Positions 44,419 to 53,784 of a stretch of DNA of 64,000 nt are shown here, in pieces (the first letter of the stretch is position 1; each line of letters starts with the position of its first letter). This stretch comes from an uncultured Modestobacter sp. GTDB taxonomy: Bacteria; Actinomycetota; Actinomycetes; Mycobacteriales; Geodermatophilaceae. The notes beneath the pieces were generated by a model. That model saw nothing but the letters and a program-made list of their open reading frames with translations. It made no database searches and was not told where the DNA came from. Location of the stretch: the NCBI RefSeq assembly GCF_947486615.1, contig NZ_CANKUD010000004.1, positions 372,001-436,000 on the forward strand. The letters run 5' to 3'. Both the position numbers and the translations under genes were made by a program.

Positions 44419-46536
44419 TCACGGGGTGGCCGGGTCCGCCGGCACGCCATCGGGCACCCGGTTCGGGCCCGCCTCGGCCGGCCGCGGCCGGTCCTGGCGG
44501 TGCAGCCGGACGGCGACCAGGGCGACGTCGTCCTCGGGCCGGCCGTCGACCAGCCGCTCGATCAACGAGTCGCACAGCTGCTGCAACGGCAGGCCGGCCA
44601 GGTCGGCCAGGTGGGTGCGCAGCCGGGCCAGACCGGCGTCCAGGTCGCTGTCCCGGCGCTCGATCAGCCCGTCGGTGTAGAGCAGCACCGTCGTCCCCCG
44701 GTCGAGGGTGACCACCTGCTCGGTGCGGGTGACCGTCGGGTCGACGCCCAGCAGCAGGTCGGCCTTCCAGTCGGCCAGCACCACCACGTCGCCCGCCGGG
44801 TCGATCGCCAGCGGGGGCAGGTGACCGGCGTTGGCCCACACCATCCGGGTCACTCCGCGCGCGAGCTCGTCCTCGGTCTGCTCGAACCGGGCGATCGCCG
44901 CGGTGGCCAGGGTGTCCAGCTGCAGCACGGTCATGGCGGCGTCCAGCCCGCGCAGCACCTCGGCCGGGCCGGCGTCGCTGTAGGCGGCGATCCCACGCAG
45001 CAGGCCGCGCACCTGGCCCATCGCGGCGGCCGCCGCGGTGTCGTGCCCGGCCACGTCGCCGATCACCAGCATCGTCGCGCCGTTGGGCTGCAGGAAGGCG
45101 TCGTACCAGTCGCCGCCGACCCGGGCGGCCTCCACGGCCGGCAGGTAGCGCACCACGATCTCCGCGTGGTCGGGCTCCGGCGGGTCGGTGAGCAGGCTGC
45201 GCTGCAGCCCCTCGGCCAGGGCCTGCTGCTGGCCGTAGAGGCGGGTGTTGTCCAGCGCGAGCCCGGCGCGGTCGGCGACGTCCTGGGCGGTGGCCAGCTC
45301 CTCATCGGTGGGCTCCCGGCCGTCCTCGAAGTAGAAGGTCAGCAGGCCCAGCGTCCGGCTCCGGCCGCGCAGCGGCAGGGCGACCACCCGGTCGGGGGCC
45401 AGCTCGGTCAGCAGGTCGCGGGCCTCGCCGGGCTGCAGCATCTGCAGCAGTTCGTCCCGGGTGGCGGTCGCGCGCTCACCGTGCCGCATCGACCAGACGG
45501 CCGGTGCGGACGCCGGCAGGGCCTGCAGTCGCAGTGTCGAGTACCGGGCGACCCGGGCGGCGACCGGCGGGTCGGGGTGCCACGAGCCCACGTCGGTCGG
45601 TGACCCCGTCGACGGGTCGAGCACCGAGACGATGCACCAGTCGGCGAGGGCGGGGACCAGGATCCGGGGGAGGGTCGCGACCGCGGCCCCGGCGTCCAGG
45701 GTGGAGGCCAGTTCGGAGCTCACCTGGGCCAGCAGCGCCAGCCGGCGGGCGGACCGCTCGGCCTGCTCCTGCGCCCGGCGCCGCTCGGTGACCTCGATGA
45801 AGTAGACCGACAGCCCGTCCGGCGTCGGCCAGGCCCGCAGCTCGTACCAGCCGTCCAGCGGCGCCGGGTAGTGCGCATCGAAGGCGACCGGCTCACCGGT
45901 GACCACGGCCTGCCGGTAGCTGTCCTCGAAGACGCTGTTCACCGCGGCGGGGAAGGCGTCCCAGATGACCTGGCCCAGCAGCTCGTCGCGGTGCCGGCCC
46001 AGCAGTCGCTCCGCCTCGGCGTTCACCGCGGCGAACCGCCACTGCGCGTCCAGGGAGTAGAAGCCGGCCGGCATCGCCTCCAGCACCCGGCTGACCCGCG
46101 CCTCCTCGGCCACCTCCGCGGTGACGTCGTAGGCGACCCCGATCACCCGGGTCGCCCCGCCCTCCGGGCCGCCGAGGGCCTTGCCGCGGGCGGAGATCCA
46201 CCGGGTGTGCCCGCCGGGCAGCACGATCCGGTACTCGGCCTCGTACTCACCACACGTGTCGACCGCGCCCTGCAGGGCGTCGGTGACCCGGGCCAGGTCG
46301 TCGGGGTGCAGCCGGGTGTTGAACGCCTCGATGCTCTGCGCGAAGGTGCTCGGGTCGTAGCCGAACATCGTCATCAAGCGCTCGTCCCAGACCAGCCGGC
46401 CACTGCGCAGGTCCCAGTCGAACGTGCCGATCCCGGCGGCGTCGACGGCCAGCTGCGCGCGCAGTCGAGCACCCTCGAGGTCCTCGTCCCCCAGGCCGCC
46501 GACCGATGTCGGCTCCACCACGGCCACCCACTCCAC
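44419..46536 (-). CDS. PAS-PAS-GAF-PP2C serine phosphatase
   Basis: A protein of about 705 residues: a first PAS domain (DWDLRSGRLVWDERLMTMFG), a second PAS domain (MPAGFYSLDAQWRFAAVNAE), a GAF domain, and a SpoIIE/PP2C domain with metal ligands in VGGDWYDAF, IGDVAGHD and RPEDDVALVAV. It is a paralogue of the phosphatase at 28470-30176, with an extra PAS domain. It probably forms a partner-switching pair with the adjacent MEDS-ATPase. The start is uncertain: GTG codons at 46536, 46527 and 46521 are all possible. Confidence 0.88.
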   Translation of the reverse strand: MEWVAVVEPTSVGGLGDEDLEGARLRAQLAVDAAGIGTFDWDLRSGRLVWDERLMTMFGYDPSTFAQSIEAFNTRLHPDDLARVTDALQGAVDTCGEYEAEYRIVLPGGHTRWISARGKALGGPEGGATRVIGVAYDVTAEVAEEARVSRVLEAMPAGFYSLDAQWRFAAVNAEAERLLGRHRDELLGQVIWDAFPAAVNSVFEDSYRQAVVTGEPVAFDAHYPAPLDGWYELRAWPTPDGLSVYFIEVTERRRAQEQAERSARRLALLAQVSSELASTLDAGAAVATLPRILVPALADWCIVSVLDPSTGSPTDVGSWHPDPPVAARVARYSTLRLQALPASAPAVWSMRHGERATATRDELLQMLQPGEARDLLTELAPDRVVALPLRGRSRTLGLLTFYFEDGREPTDEELATAQDVADRAGLALDNTRLYGQQQALAEGLQRSLLTDPPEPDHAEIVVRYLPAVEAARVGGDWYDAFLQPNGATMLVIGDVAGHDTAAAAAMGQVRGLLRGIAAYSDAGPAEVLRGLDAAMTVLQLDTLATAAIARFEQTEDELARGVTRMVWANAGHLPPLAIDPAGDVVVLADWKADLLLGVDPTVTRTEQVVTLDRGTTVLLYTDGLIERRDSDLDAGLARLRTHLADLAGLPLQQLCDSLIERLVDGRPEDDVALVAVRLHRQDRPRPAEAGPNRVPDGVPADPATP

Positions 46537-46751
46537 GCATCGCCCGGCTGCTGCGCCGGAGGTAGACGACCGCTGACTGCTGAACGGCCCGCAGGGAGTT
46601 ATGTCACGCGCAACAGGGTGGCGGCAAGCACCTCGACGCAGATCACGTCGCCGTTTCCCGGCTGGTGGAGGTCCGGTGCGCGGGTGGTCACCGGGCTGTG
46701 CGATAAACCGTGCCATGACTGCGCGTCCGGTCCCCGCATGACCACCACCCC

Positions 46752-48380
46752 ATGAGCACCGCGTCCTCCGCGCCGGTCCGGGTCGAGGGCGCCGCCGTCG
46801 ACAAGGGCCTGAAGAGCGGCGCGCTCGGGTTGGTCTCCTCGATCGTGCTGGGCGTCTCGTCCACCGCGCCGGCCTACGCCCTGGCGGCGACGCTGGGCTT
46901 CGTCGTCATCGCCGTCGGGGTCGACGCGCCGGCGATCATGGTGCTCGCCTTCGTGCCGATGTGGCTGATCGCGGTCGCCTACTCCGAGCTGAACAAGCGC
47001 GAGCCCGACTGCGGGACGACGTTCACCTGGGCCGCCCGCGCCTTCGGGCCGCGCACCGGCTGGATGGGCGGCTGGGGGATCATCGCCGCCGACGTCATCG
47101 TGATGGCCAACCTGGCCCAGATCGCCGGCTCCTACGGCTACCGGCTGCTCGGGCTGGACGGGCTGGCGGAGAGCACCTTCTGGACGACGGTCGCCGGCGT
47201 CGGCTGGATCGCCCTGATGACCTGGATCTGCTACCGCGGCATCGAGCCGACCGCGCGGCTGCAGATGGTGCTGCTGGCCATCGAGGTCGTCGTCCTGGTC
47301 GCCTTCGCCGCCTACGCGCTGGTCAAGGTGTACGGCGGGACGGCGCCGGCGGGCTCGCTCACCCCGTCGCTGTCCTGGCTGTGGCCCTCGGGCGTCAGCT
47401 GGACGGCGATGACCGAGGCGGTGCTGCTGGCGATCTTCATCTACTGGGGCTGGGACTCCGCGGTCGCGGTCAACGAGGAGACCGCCAACCCGACCCGGTC
47501 CCCGGGGCGCGCGGCGATCATCTCCACGGTGCTGCTGGTCGGCATCTACACCGTGGTGTCGGTGGCCACCGTCGCCTTCGCCGGGGTCGGCACCGAGGGC
47601 ATCGGGCTGGGCAACGAGGCCAACGCCGAGGACGTGTTCGCCTCCCTGGGGGCCACGGTGTTCGGTGGTGGCGTCTTCGGGCACACCTTCGAGGCGCTGC
47701 TGATCATCTCGGTGCTCACCTCGTCGGCGGCGTGCACCCAGACGACGATCCTGCCCACCGCCCGCGGCTCGCTGTCCATGGCCGCCTACGGTGCGCTGCC
47801 CCGGTCCTTCGCCCGGATCCACCCGCGGTACTTCACGCCGACGGTGTCCACGGTGTGGATGGGCATCGTGTCGATCGCGTTCTACGTCGGCCTCACGCTG
47901 GTCAGCGAGAACGTGCTGATCGACTCGATCACCGCCACCGGCATGCTGATCGCCTTCTACTACGGGCTCACCGGGTTCGCCTGCGCCTGGGAGTTCCGGC
48001 GTTCACTCCACTCGGTCCGCGACGTGCTGATGCGGCTGGTGCTGCCGCTGCTGGGCGGGCTGTTCATGCTCGCCGTCTTCGTGCTCGCCTGCCTGGAGTA
48101 CGCCGACCCCGAGTACGGCGAGACGGTGCTGTTCGGCGTGGGCGGGGTGTTCGTGGTCGGCGTCGGCTCGCTGGTGCTGGGCCTGGTGTTGATGGTCGTC
48201 TGGAACGTGGTGGCCCCGGCGTTCTTCCGCGGCGAGACGATGCTGCGCGGTACCGGCGACCTGGTGCTGGACCGGGCCACGGCGACCGTGGCGCTGCCGG
48301 ACTCGCAGGAGGGCACGGTCATCGCCCCCGACCGGTCGAACCTCCCGCCGGGCCGCGAGCCCTGGGACCCCCGCGCCTGA
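46752..48380 (+). CDS. APC-family amino acid permease
   Basis: A protein of 542 residues with about 12 membrane segments. The N-terminal GLVSSIVLGVSSTAPAYALA is the unwound-helix substrate motif of APC transporters. Other conserved stretches are GTTFTWAARAFGPRTGWMGG and YWGWDSAVAVNEET. Amino acid or polyamine uptake; specificity unknown. A 60-residue hydrophilic C-terminus follows the last helix. The 215 nt upstream (46537-46751), shared with the divergent phosphatase gene, show no clear motif. Confidence 0.9.
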   Translation: MSTASSAPVRVEGAAVDKGLKSGALGLVSSIVLGVSSTAPAYALAATLGFVVIAVGVDAPAIMVLAFVPMWLIAVAYSELNKREPDCGTTFTWAARAFGPRTGWMGGWGIIAADVIVMANLAQIAGSYGYRLLGLDGLAESTFWTTVAGVGWIALMTWICYRGIEPTARLQMVLLAIEVVVLVAFAAYALVKVYGGTAPAGSLTPSLSWLWPSGVSWTAMTEAVLLAIFIYWGWDSAVAVNEETANPTRSPGRAAIISTVLLVGIYTVVSVATVAFAGVGTEGIGLGNEANAEDVFASLGATVFGGGVFGHTFEALLIISVLTSSAACTQTTILPTARGSLSMAAYGALPRSFARIHPRYFTPTVSTVWMGIVSIAFYVGLTLVSENVLIDSITATGMLIAFYYGLTGFACAWEFRRSLHSVRDVLMRLVLPLLGGLFMLAVFVLACLEYADPEYGETVLFGVGGVFVVGVGSLVLGLVLMVVWNVVAPAFFRGETMLRGTGDLVLDRATATVALPDSQEGTVIAPDRSNLPPGREPWDPRA

Positions 48381-48410
48381 GGACACCGGGTCACCTGATC
48401 ACCGGCTGTC

Positions 48411-48436
48411 CCCCGCACCAACGCTGGTGCGGGGGG
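48411..48436. terminator. Bidirectional terminator between permease and exporter genes
   Basis: A perfect 11-bp stem (CCCCCGCACCA with TGGTGCGGGGG) and an ACGC loop, between two convergent genes. Confidence 0.8.
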
Positions 48437-48462
48437 ACGGTCGTTGCTGCGGGAGGACGTCG

Positions 48463-50022
48463 TCAGGCGAGGGACGCCGCGGGCTCGTCGCTGGCCGCGG
48501 GAGCCGGCTCGGCGGTGCGGTGCTGGGCGGGCAGGAACGCCAGGACGACGGCCGCGCCGACCGCGCTCGTCGCGGCGCACACCCACGAGCCGGCCGTCAC
48601 GCCGTCCAGGAAGGACTGCTGGACCGCCGCCAGTGCGCCGTCGGGCAGCCGGTCGGCCACCGCCAGCCCGGCGAAGACCGAGTCCGCCGCGCTCTCGGCG
48701 GCCTGCGCGGGGGCGCCGGCAGCGGTGAGCCCGTCGACGACGGCCGGGCCGTAGACCGTGCTGAGCACCGAGCCGACGACGGCGACGCCGAGCGTGCCGC
48801 CCACCTCCCGCACCGTGTCGTTCACCGCGGAGCCGGCGCCGGCCTGGTCGCCGCGCAGCGCGCCCATCACGGCCTCGGTGGCCGGGCTGGTGACCAGGCC
48901 GAGGCCGGCGGCCATGAGCACCATGGAGAGCACGATCCGGCCCCAGTAGTCCGACTCCAGCGTGGTGCCGGTGGCGACGACGAACCCGGCGGCCATGGTG
49001 GCCAGCCCGGCGGCGACGACGAGCTTGGTGCCGACCGCCCGCATCGCGACGATGGCCAGCGGCGCGGTGACGCCGATGACGGTGGCGAAGGGGAGCGTGG
49101 CCAGGCCGGCGGTGAGCGTGCCGTAGCCGCGGACCGACTGGAGGTACTGGGTGATCATGAAGATGAACCCGAACAGGCTGAAGAAGGCCAGCGCGATGGC
49201 CCCGCTGCCGACCGACACCCGCGGGTCGCGGAACAGCCGGACGTCCAGCAGTGGCTCCGCGGTGCGCAGCTCGTGGACGACGAAGCCGGCGAGCACCAGG
49301 GCCGCGACGGCGTAGCCGCCCAGGGTGGTCACCGAGCTCCAGCCGTGGCCGGGTGCCTCGATCGTCGTCCAGACCAGCAGGCCGATGCCGAGCACGGAGG
49401 CCGCGGCGCCGACCAGGTCGAAGCCGTGCGCCCGGGCGGAACGGGACTCCGGCACGAGCAGGCGGCCGGCGACCAGGGCGACCGCGGCGATCGGCAGGTT
49501 GACCAGGAAGACCGAGCCCCAGGCGAAATGCTCCAGCAGCAGGCCGCCGGTGACCGGGCCGATCGCCACCGACAGGCCGGTGACCGCGGACCAGACGCCC
49601 AGCGCGGTGGCGCGCTCGCGGCGGTCGGTGAACGTGGTGACCAGCAGGGCCAGGGTCGCCGGGTAGATCGCCGCGGCGGCCACGCCCATCGCCGCGCGGC
49701 CGGCGATGAGCTGGTCGGTGCTGGTGGCGGCCGAGGCCAGCGCCGAGGTCAGCGCGAAGCCGACCAGCCCGGCCTGCAGCACCCGGCGCCGGCCGAACCG
49801 GTCACCGAGCGCCCCGCCGAGCAGCAGCAGCGCGGCGAAGGCCAGCGTGTAGCCGTCGACCACCCACTGCAGGTCGCTGGTGCTGGCCGACAGCTCGCGG
49901 CTGAGGGTCGGCAGCGCGACGTTGACGATCGTGTTGTCGATGCTGACCAGCAGCACGGACAGGCAGAGCACGGCGAGCACCCACCACCGACGGGTGGCGG
50001 GTGCGGGCGGGGGAGTGGTCAT
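48463..50022 (-). CDS. MFS multidrug exporter (DHA2/EmrB-QacA type)
   Basis: A protein of 519 residues with about 14 membrane segments. SIDNTIVNVALPTLSREL in helix 1, DLQWVVDGYTLAFAALLLL, GDRFGRRRV (motif A) and GLSVAIGPVTGGLL (motif C, antiporter signature) mark a drug/proton antiporter. The divergent TetR gene and the palindromes between them suggest ligand-induced expression. Confidence 0.9.
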   Translation of the reverse strand: MTTPPPAPATRRWWVLAVLCLSVLLVSIDNTIVNVALPTLSRELSASTSDLQWVVDGYTLAFAALLLLGGALGDRFGRRRVLQAGLVGFALTSALASAATSTDQLIAGRAAMGVAAAAIYPATLALLVTTFTDRRERATALGVWSAVTGLSVAIGPVTGGLLLEHFAWGSVFLVNLPIAAVALVAGRLLVPESRSARAHGFDLVGAAASVLGIGLLVWTTIEAPGHGWSSVTTLGGYAVAALVLAGFVVHELRTAEPLLDVRLFRDPRVSVGSGAIALAFFSLFGFIFMITQYLQSVRGYGTLTAGLATLPFATVIGVTAPLAIVAMRAVGTKLVVAAGLATMAAGFVVATGTTLESDYWGRIVLSMVLMAAGLGLVTSPATEAVMGALRGDQAGAGSAVNDTVREVGGTLGVAVVGSVLSTVYGPAVVDGLTAAGAPAQAAESAADSVFAGLAVADRLPDGALAAVQQSFLDGVTAGSWVCAATSAVGAAVVLAFLPAQHRTAEPAPAASDEPAASLA

Positions 50023-50038
50023 CACGGCCTCCGAGACG

Positions 50039-50074
50039 TAGAACGGTGTGCCACAACAGTAGAACGACGTTCTA
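50039..50074. promoter_or_regulatory. TetR operator: TAGAACG palindrome plus an extra half-site
   Basis: TAGAACG-A-CGTTCTA (50060-50074) is a perfect palindrome. A second TAGAACG half-site lies at 50039-50045, exactly 21 nt away. Both sit in the 90-nt gap between the divergent exporter and TetR genes. Confidence 0.7.
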
Positions 50075-50112
50075 TGAACGGGCAAGCCTGATCGGTGCAG
50101 GAGGATGAGGTC

Positions 50113-50709
50113 GTGACGGATGTCAGGCCCGGTGCCGGGCGCACCCCCAGCCGCGCGGTCGAGCAGGCACTGGTCGACGCGGCCGAACAGGTGCTCGTCC
50201 GCGACGGACTGGGCGCGGTGACCGTGCGGGCGGTCGCCACCGAGGCCGGGGTGGCGCCGATGGGCGTCTACAACCGATTCGGCAGCAAGGACGGCCTGAT
50301 CTCCGCGGTGCTGGTGCGCGGCTTCGACGGGCTGCGTGCGGCCGTCAGCCGGGACGACGACCCCGACCCGGTCGCCCGGCTGCTGGCCAGCGGGCGCAAC
50401 TACCGGCGGTTCGCCCTGGGCCGGCCGCAGCACTACGGCGCGATGTTCGGCGGGCGGCCGCTGCCCACCGAGGGCGCCGAGGAGCTGCTCGCGCACGCGA
50501 CGGCGGCCTTCGAGGCGCTGGTCGACCACGTCCGGTACGGCATGGCCCGCGGCGCGCTGCGCGAGGGCGACCCCCTGGAGACCGCCCAGGTCATCTGGAG
50601 CTCGGTGCACGGGGCGGTGAGCCTGGAGCTCGGCGGGGCGGTGCTCACCCCCGACCCGGCGGCCACCTACGAGTCGTTGCTGCAGCTGATCGTCGCCGGC
50701 CTGCGCTGA
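50113..50709 (+). CDS. TetR-family transcriptional regulator
   Basis: A protein of 198 residues with an N-terminal TetR helix-turn-helix (LVDAAEQVLVRDGLGAVTVRAVATEAGVA, NRFGSKDGLISAV) and a C-terminal WHG-like ligand domain. The GTG at 50113 lies eight bases after AGGAGG, better than the GTG at 50095. Divergent from the MFS exporter that it most likely represses. Confidence 0.9.
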   Translation: MTDVRPGAGRTPSRAVEQALVDAAEQVLVRDGLGAVTVRAVATEAGVAPMGVYNRFGSKDGLISAVLVRGFDGLRAAVSRDDDPDPVARLLASGRNYRRFALGRPQHYGAMFGGRPLPTEGAEELLAHATAAFEALVDHVRYGMARGALREGDPLETAQVIWSSVHGAVSLELGGAVLTPDPAATYESLLQLIVAGLR

Positions 50710-50855
50710 CGCCCCTCCCGCGAGGGCGGTGCCGGCCTGCGTCCCCGATGGCGAGGGCGGGGGGACCTCCCTCGTCCGGGGTGGGTGCGGCCCCGCCGGT
50801 CACTTCAGGAACTCATCCGTCCTGCCGACCCCTGGAGAGACGAAAGGGGCCGGTC

Positions 50856-51038
50856 ATGATGACTCTGGCGTGCAGTGCGGTGGCTCAGGCGGCGATGGCG
50901 GCGACGACGGCGTCGCTGGACGACACCTCGGCCGAGTCGCTGATGTTCGTGGCCGGGTGGCTCACCACCGCCACCGACCTGACCCAGCAGGCGATGCTCA
51001 TCCGCGAGCTGGGCTCCACCTTCGACGTCCTGATCTGA
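50856..51038 (+). CDS. Small hypothetical protein (60 residues)
   Basis: An Ala/Thr/Leu-rich peptide starting MMTLACSAVAQAAMAAT, with a central SLMFVAGWLTTATDLTQQAM stretch and no family I recognise. AAAGGGG lies before the ATG pair at 50856/50859, and a large hairpin follows the stop codon, so it looks like a self-contained transcription unit. Confidence 0.45.
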   Translation: MMTLACSAVAQAAMAATTASLDDTSAESLMFVAGWLTTATDLTQQAMLIRELGSTFDVLI

Positions 51039-51042
51039 GGAA

Positions 51043-51090
51043 GGACCCCCTTCCTCCCCACCCCTCGCAGGCTCGGGGCGGGGCCCTGGA
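51043..51090. terminator. Hairpin after the small gene
   Basis: CCCCCTTCC pairs with GGAAGGGGG over 9 bp, and the long loop contains further CCCC/GGGG pairing. It lies between the small plus-strand gene and the convergent DUF2786 gene. Confidence 0.5.
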
Positions 51091-51158
51091 AGGGGGCCGG
51101 GGTCAGCGGCGCTGGGCAGCGCTCGCGATGAGCCCATGCAGGGGGCCGTTCCAGCCCC

Positions 51159-52373
51159 TCACCCGGGCAGTGCCCGGCGGCCGGAGCCGCTGCCGAGGTC
51201 GGCGTCGTCGGCGGCCCGCCGGCCGGCGTGCCAGCCGGCCGGGTCGACCGTGCTGCCGCCCCGGCGGCGCAGTGACGGGAACAGCTCCTCGACCGCCCGG
51301 TCGACCGCGGCCGACCGCTCGGCGAGCACCGGGGCGAGCTCGGCGCCGTAGTCGGCCCGCGCCTCGGCGGTCGCCGCGTCGCGGGCCTGGGTGAGCCGCT
51401 CCTCGACCCGCTGCGCGTAGGAGTACAGGAAGCCCCGCCGGAACGGGGTCGAGCGGGCCCGTGCGCCGCCGGCGCGCGCGGCCTCGGCCAGTGCCCGGGC
51501 GGCCTGCAGCAGCAGCGAGGTGACCAGCAGCTCCACCAGGTCCACGTCGTCCCGGAAGCCGACCAGCGTGGCGATGCCGACGGAGGGCAGCAGCACCACC
51601 CGCACCCCGTTGGCGTTGCCCACGGCCTGCACCACCGCCGCCTTCGCCTCGGTGTGCGGGTCGTCCAGGTGCAGCCGCCGGGCCGCCACCCCGCCGGAGG
51701 ACGCCCGGCCCTCCCGCTGCGCCAGCACCGCGGTGTCGATGGCGTGCCGGGCCATCAGCGACTGCGCCTTGGCGGTCAACGCCTCGGCCTCCTCGGTGAA
51801 CTCGGTCGACTCCGCCTTGGCCAGCAGCGAGCGGATCCGGTGCAGCACCTTGCCGTCGGCCTCGCTGCCCGGCGCCTCGACCGGCCACGACAGGGCTGAC
51901 CAGCCGCTGGGCGGGGGCACCAGCTGCTCCAGCCGCGGCAGCGAGCGGAACAGCCCGATCACCCGCAGCACGTCCCGCCAGGCGGCGGCCGGCTGCACCC
52001 GCTCGCCCTGCCACCACGCGGTGACCGACCGCGGCCCGGTCGGCAGGGCGGCCAGCTGGGCGGCCCAGGCCTCCGGTGCCGCGCCCGCCGCGGCGGCCGC
52101 CTCCGCGGCGACCACCGCCGCCACCAGCCGGGCGCCGCGCTGGCTCACCCGGCGGCGGGCGGCGTGCACGACGTCCGCCGGCTGCCAGCCGCCCTCCCAG
52201 AGCCGGGGCAGCGCCTCGGTGAGCACCTGCTGGGCCTGGCCGTCGCTGTCCACCCCGTCGTCCCGGCGGACCAGCCGGGCGACCACCGGGTCGAGCTCGG
52301 CGGCCTGCACACCGGGCTCGGCGGCGAGCCGGCCACCGGCCAGCAACAGCATCCGCACCTCGTCGGCGGTCAT
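51159..52373 (-). CDS. DUF2786 domain protein
   Basis: A protein of 404 residues. The DUF2786 segment is clear in the centre (VLHRIRSLLAKAESTEFTEE, AEALTAKAQSLMARHAID). The rest is Ala/Arg-rich helical sequence. The family often sits in phage or accessory regions and has no known activity. The ATG at 52373 is preferred because the upstream frame shows no conserved sequence. 122 nt separate it from purT on the same strand. Confidence 0.78.
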   Translation of the reverse strand: MTADEVRMLLLAGGRLAAEPGVQAAELDPVVARLVRRDDGVDSDGQAQQVLTEALPRLWEGGWQPADVVHAARRRVSQRGARLVAAVVAAEAAAAAGAAPEAWAAQLAALPTGPRSVTAWWQGERVQPAAAWRDVLRVIGLFRSLPRLEQLVPPPSGWSALSWPVEAPGSEADGKVLHRIRSLLAKAESTEFTEEAEALTAKAQSLMARHAIDTAVLAQREGRASSGGVAARRLHLDDPHTEAKAAVVQAVGNANGVRVVLLPSVGIATLVGFRDDVDLVELLVTSLLLQAARALAEAARAGGARARSTPFRRGFLYSYAQRVEERLTQARDAATAEARADYGAELAPVLAERSAAVDRAVEELFPSLRRRGGSTVDPAGWHAGRRAADDADLGSGSGRRALPG

Positions 52374-52495
52374 CGGTGGTCCTCTCCTCGTGCGTGCGGG
52401 GTGCCCGACCAGCCTGACGGCGGCACGGGACGGCCGCGCCGGTGACCGGTCGGCTGTGGACCGGACGCCCCGTTGTGGACGCCGGCGCCCGCGCC

Positions 52496-53686
52496 TCAGG
52501 CGCGGGGGCGCACCCGGGAGGCCGCCTCGCGGGCGGTGGCCCGGGCCGCGTCGACGTCCTCGGCGCGGGCCAGCGCCACGCCCATCCGACGGCGGGTGAA
52601 GCTCTCCGGCTTGCCGAAGAGCCGCAGGTCCACGCCGGGGAGCGCCAGCGCCTCGTCGACCCCGTCGAAGACGACGCCGGTGGCCTCGACCCCGCCGTAG
52701 ACGACCGCGGACGCACCGGGGTTGCGCAGCGACGTGTCCACCGGCAGCCCCAGCAGGGCGCGGGCGTGCAGCTCGAACTCGTTCTGCCACTGCGTGGTCA
52801 TCGTGACCATGCCGGTGTCGTGCGGCCGCGGGCTGACCTCGGAGAACCACACGTCGTCCCCGCGCACGAACAGCTCCACGCCGAACACCCCGAGCCCGCC
52901 CAGCTCGGCGGTCACCGCTGCGGAGATCGCCTGCGCGCGGTCCAGCGCCACCGGCGACATCGGCTGCGGCTGCCAGCTCTCCACGTAGTCGCCGGCCTCC
53001 TGGCGGTGCCCGATCGGGGCGCAGAAGCCGGTGACGGTCTGCCCGTCGCGCACCGAACGCACGGTGAGCAGGGTGATCTCGTAGTCGAAGTCGACGAAGC
53101 CCTCGACGATCACCCGGGTGCCGGCGACCCGGCCGCCGGCCATCGCGTACTGCCAGGCGGTCTCCACGTCGTCCGGGCCGTCGAGCTTGCTCTGCCCCTT
53201 GCCGGAGCTGGACATCACCGGCTTCACCACGCACGGGAAGCCGACCTCCCCGGTGGCCGCCCGCAGCTCCTCCAGCGAGTCGCAGAAGCGGTACTCGCTG
53301 GTGGGCAGCCCGAGCTCCTCGGCGGCGAGCCGGCGGATGCCCTCGCGGTCCATGGTCAGCCGCGCCGCCCGGGCGGTCGGCACGACGCGGGTGCCCTCGG
53401 CCTCCAGCTCGACCAGCGTCTGCGTGGCGATCGCCTCGATCTCCGGGACGACGACGTCGGGCCGCTCGGCCTCGATCAGCGCCCGCAGCTGCGCCGGGTC
53501 GCTCATGGTGATCGTGCGGGCGTGGTGGGCGACCTGGTGGCCGGGGGCGTTCGCGTAGCGGTCGACGGCGATGGTCTCCACCCCGAGGCGCTGCAGCGCG
53601 ATCAGCACCTCCTTGGCCAGCTCACCGCTGCCCAGCAGCAGCACGCGGGTGGCCGAGGGAGACAGCGGGGTGCCCAGGGAGACCAT
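52496..53686 (-). CDS. purT: Formate-dependent GAR transformylase PurT
   Basis: An ATP-grasp enzyme of 396 residues that makes formyl-GAR from GAR, formate and ATP in purine synthesis. [21 protein letters not shown] starts the N-terminal fold; [18 protein letters not shown] is the ATP-grasp lysine loop; [16 protein letters not shown] is the metal and substrate site. TAGCCT (53693-53698) ends six bases before the ATG, suggesting a leaderless transcript. Confidence 0.96.
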   Translation of the reverse strand: MVSLGTPLSPSATRVLLLGSGELAKEVLIALQRLGVETIAVDRYANAPGHQVAHHARTITMSDPAQLRALIEAERPDVVVPEIEAIATQTLVELEAEGTRVVPTARAARLTMDREGIRRLAAEELGLPTSEYRFCDSLEELRAATGEVGFPCVVKPVMSSSGKGQSKLDGPDDVETAWQYAMAGGRVAGTRVIVEGFVDFDYEITLLTVRSVRDGQTVTGFCAPIGHRQEAGDYVESWQPQPMSPVALDRAQAISAAVTAELGGLGVFGVELFVRGDDVWFSEVSPRPHDTGMVTMTTQWQNEFELHARALLGLPVDTSLRNPGASAVVYGGVEATGVVFDGVDEALALPGVDLRLFGKPESFTRRRMGVALARAEDVDAARATAREAASRVRPRA

Positions 53687-53784
53687 GCGGACAGGCTAGA
53701 GAGGCGCCGGCGGGAGCACGGAGCGGCCACCGTCACGGCCGGAACCCGCCGGTCAGCGCGCCGTCCCGTGGCTACGTTGCTCCC

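Noticed and set aside
46537-46751. Small RNA or riboswitch upstream of the amino-acid permease
   Set aside because: No conserved structure or motif could be recognised; the region is compatible with two ordinary divergent promoters.
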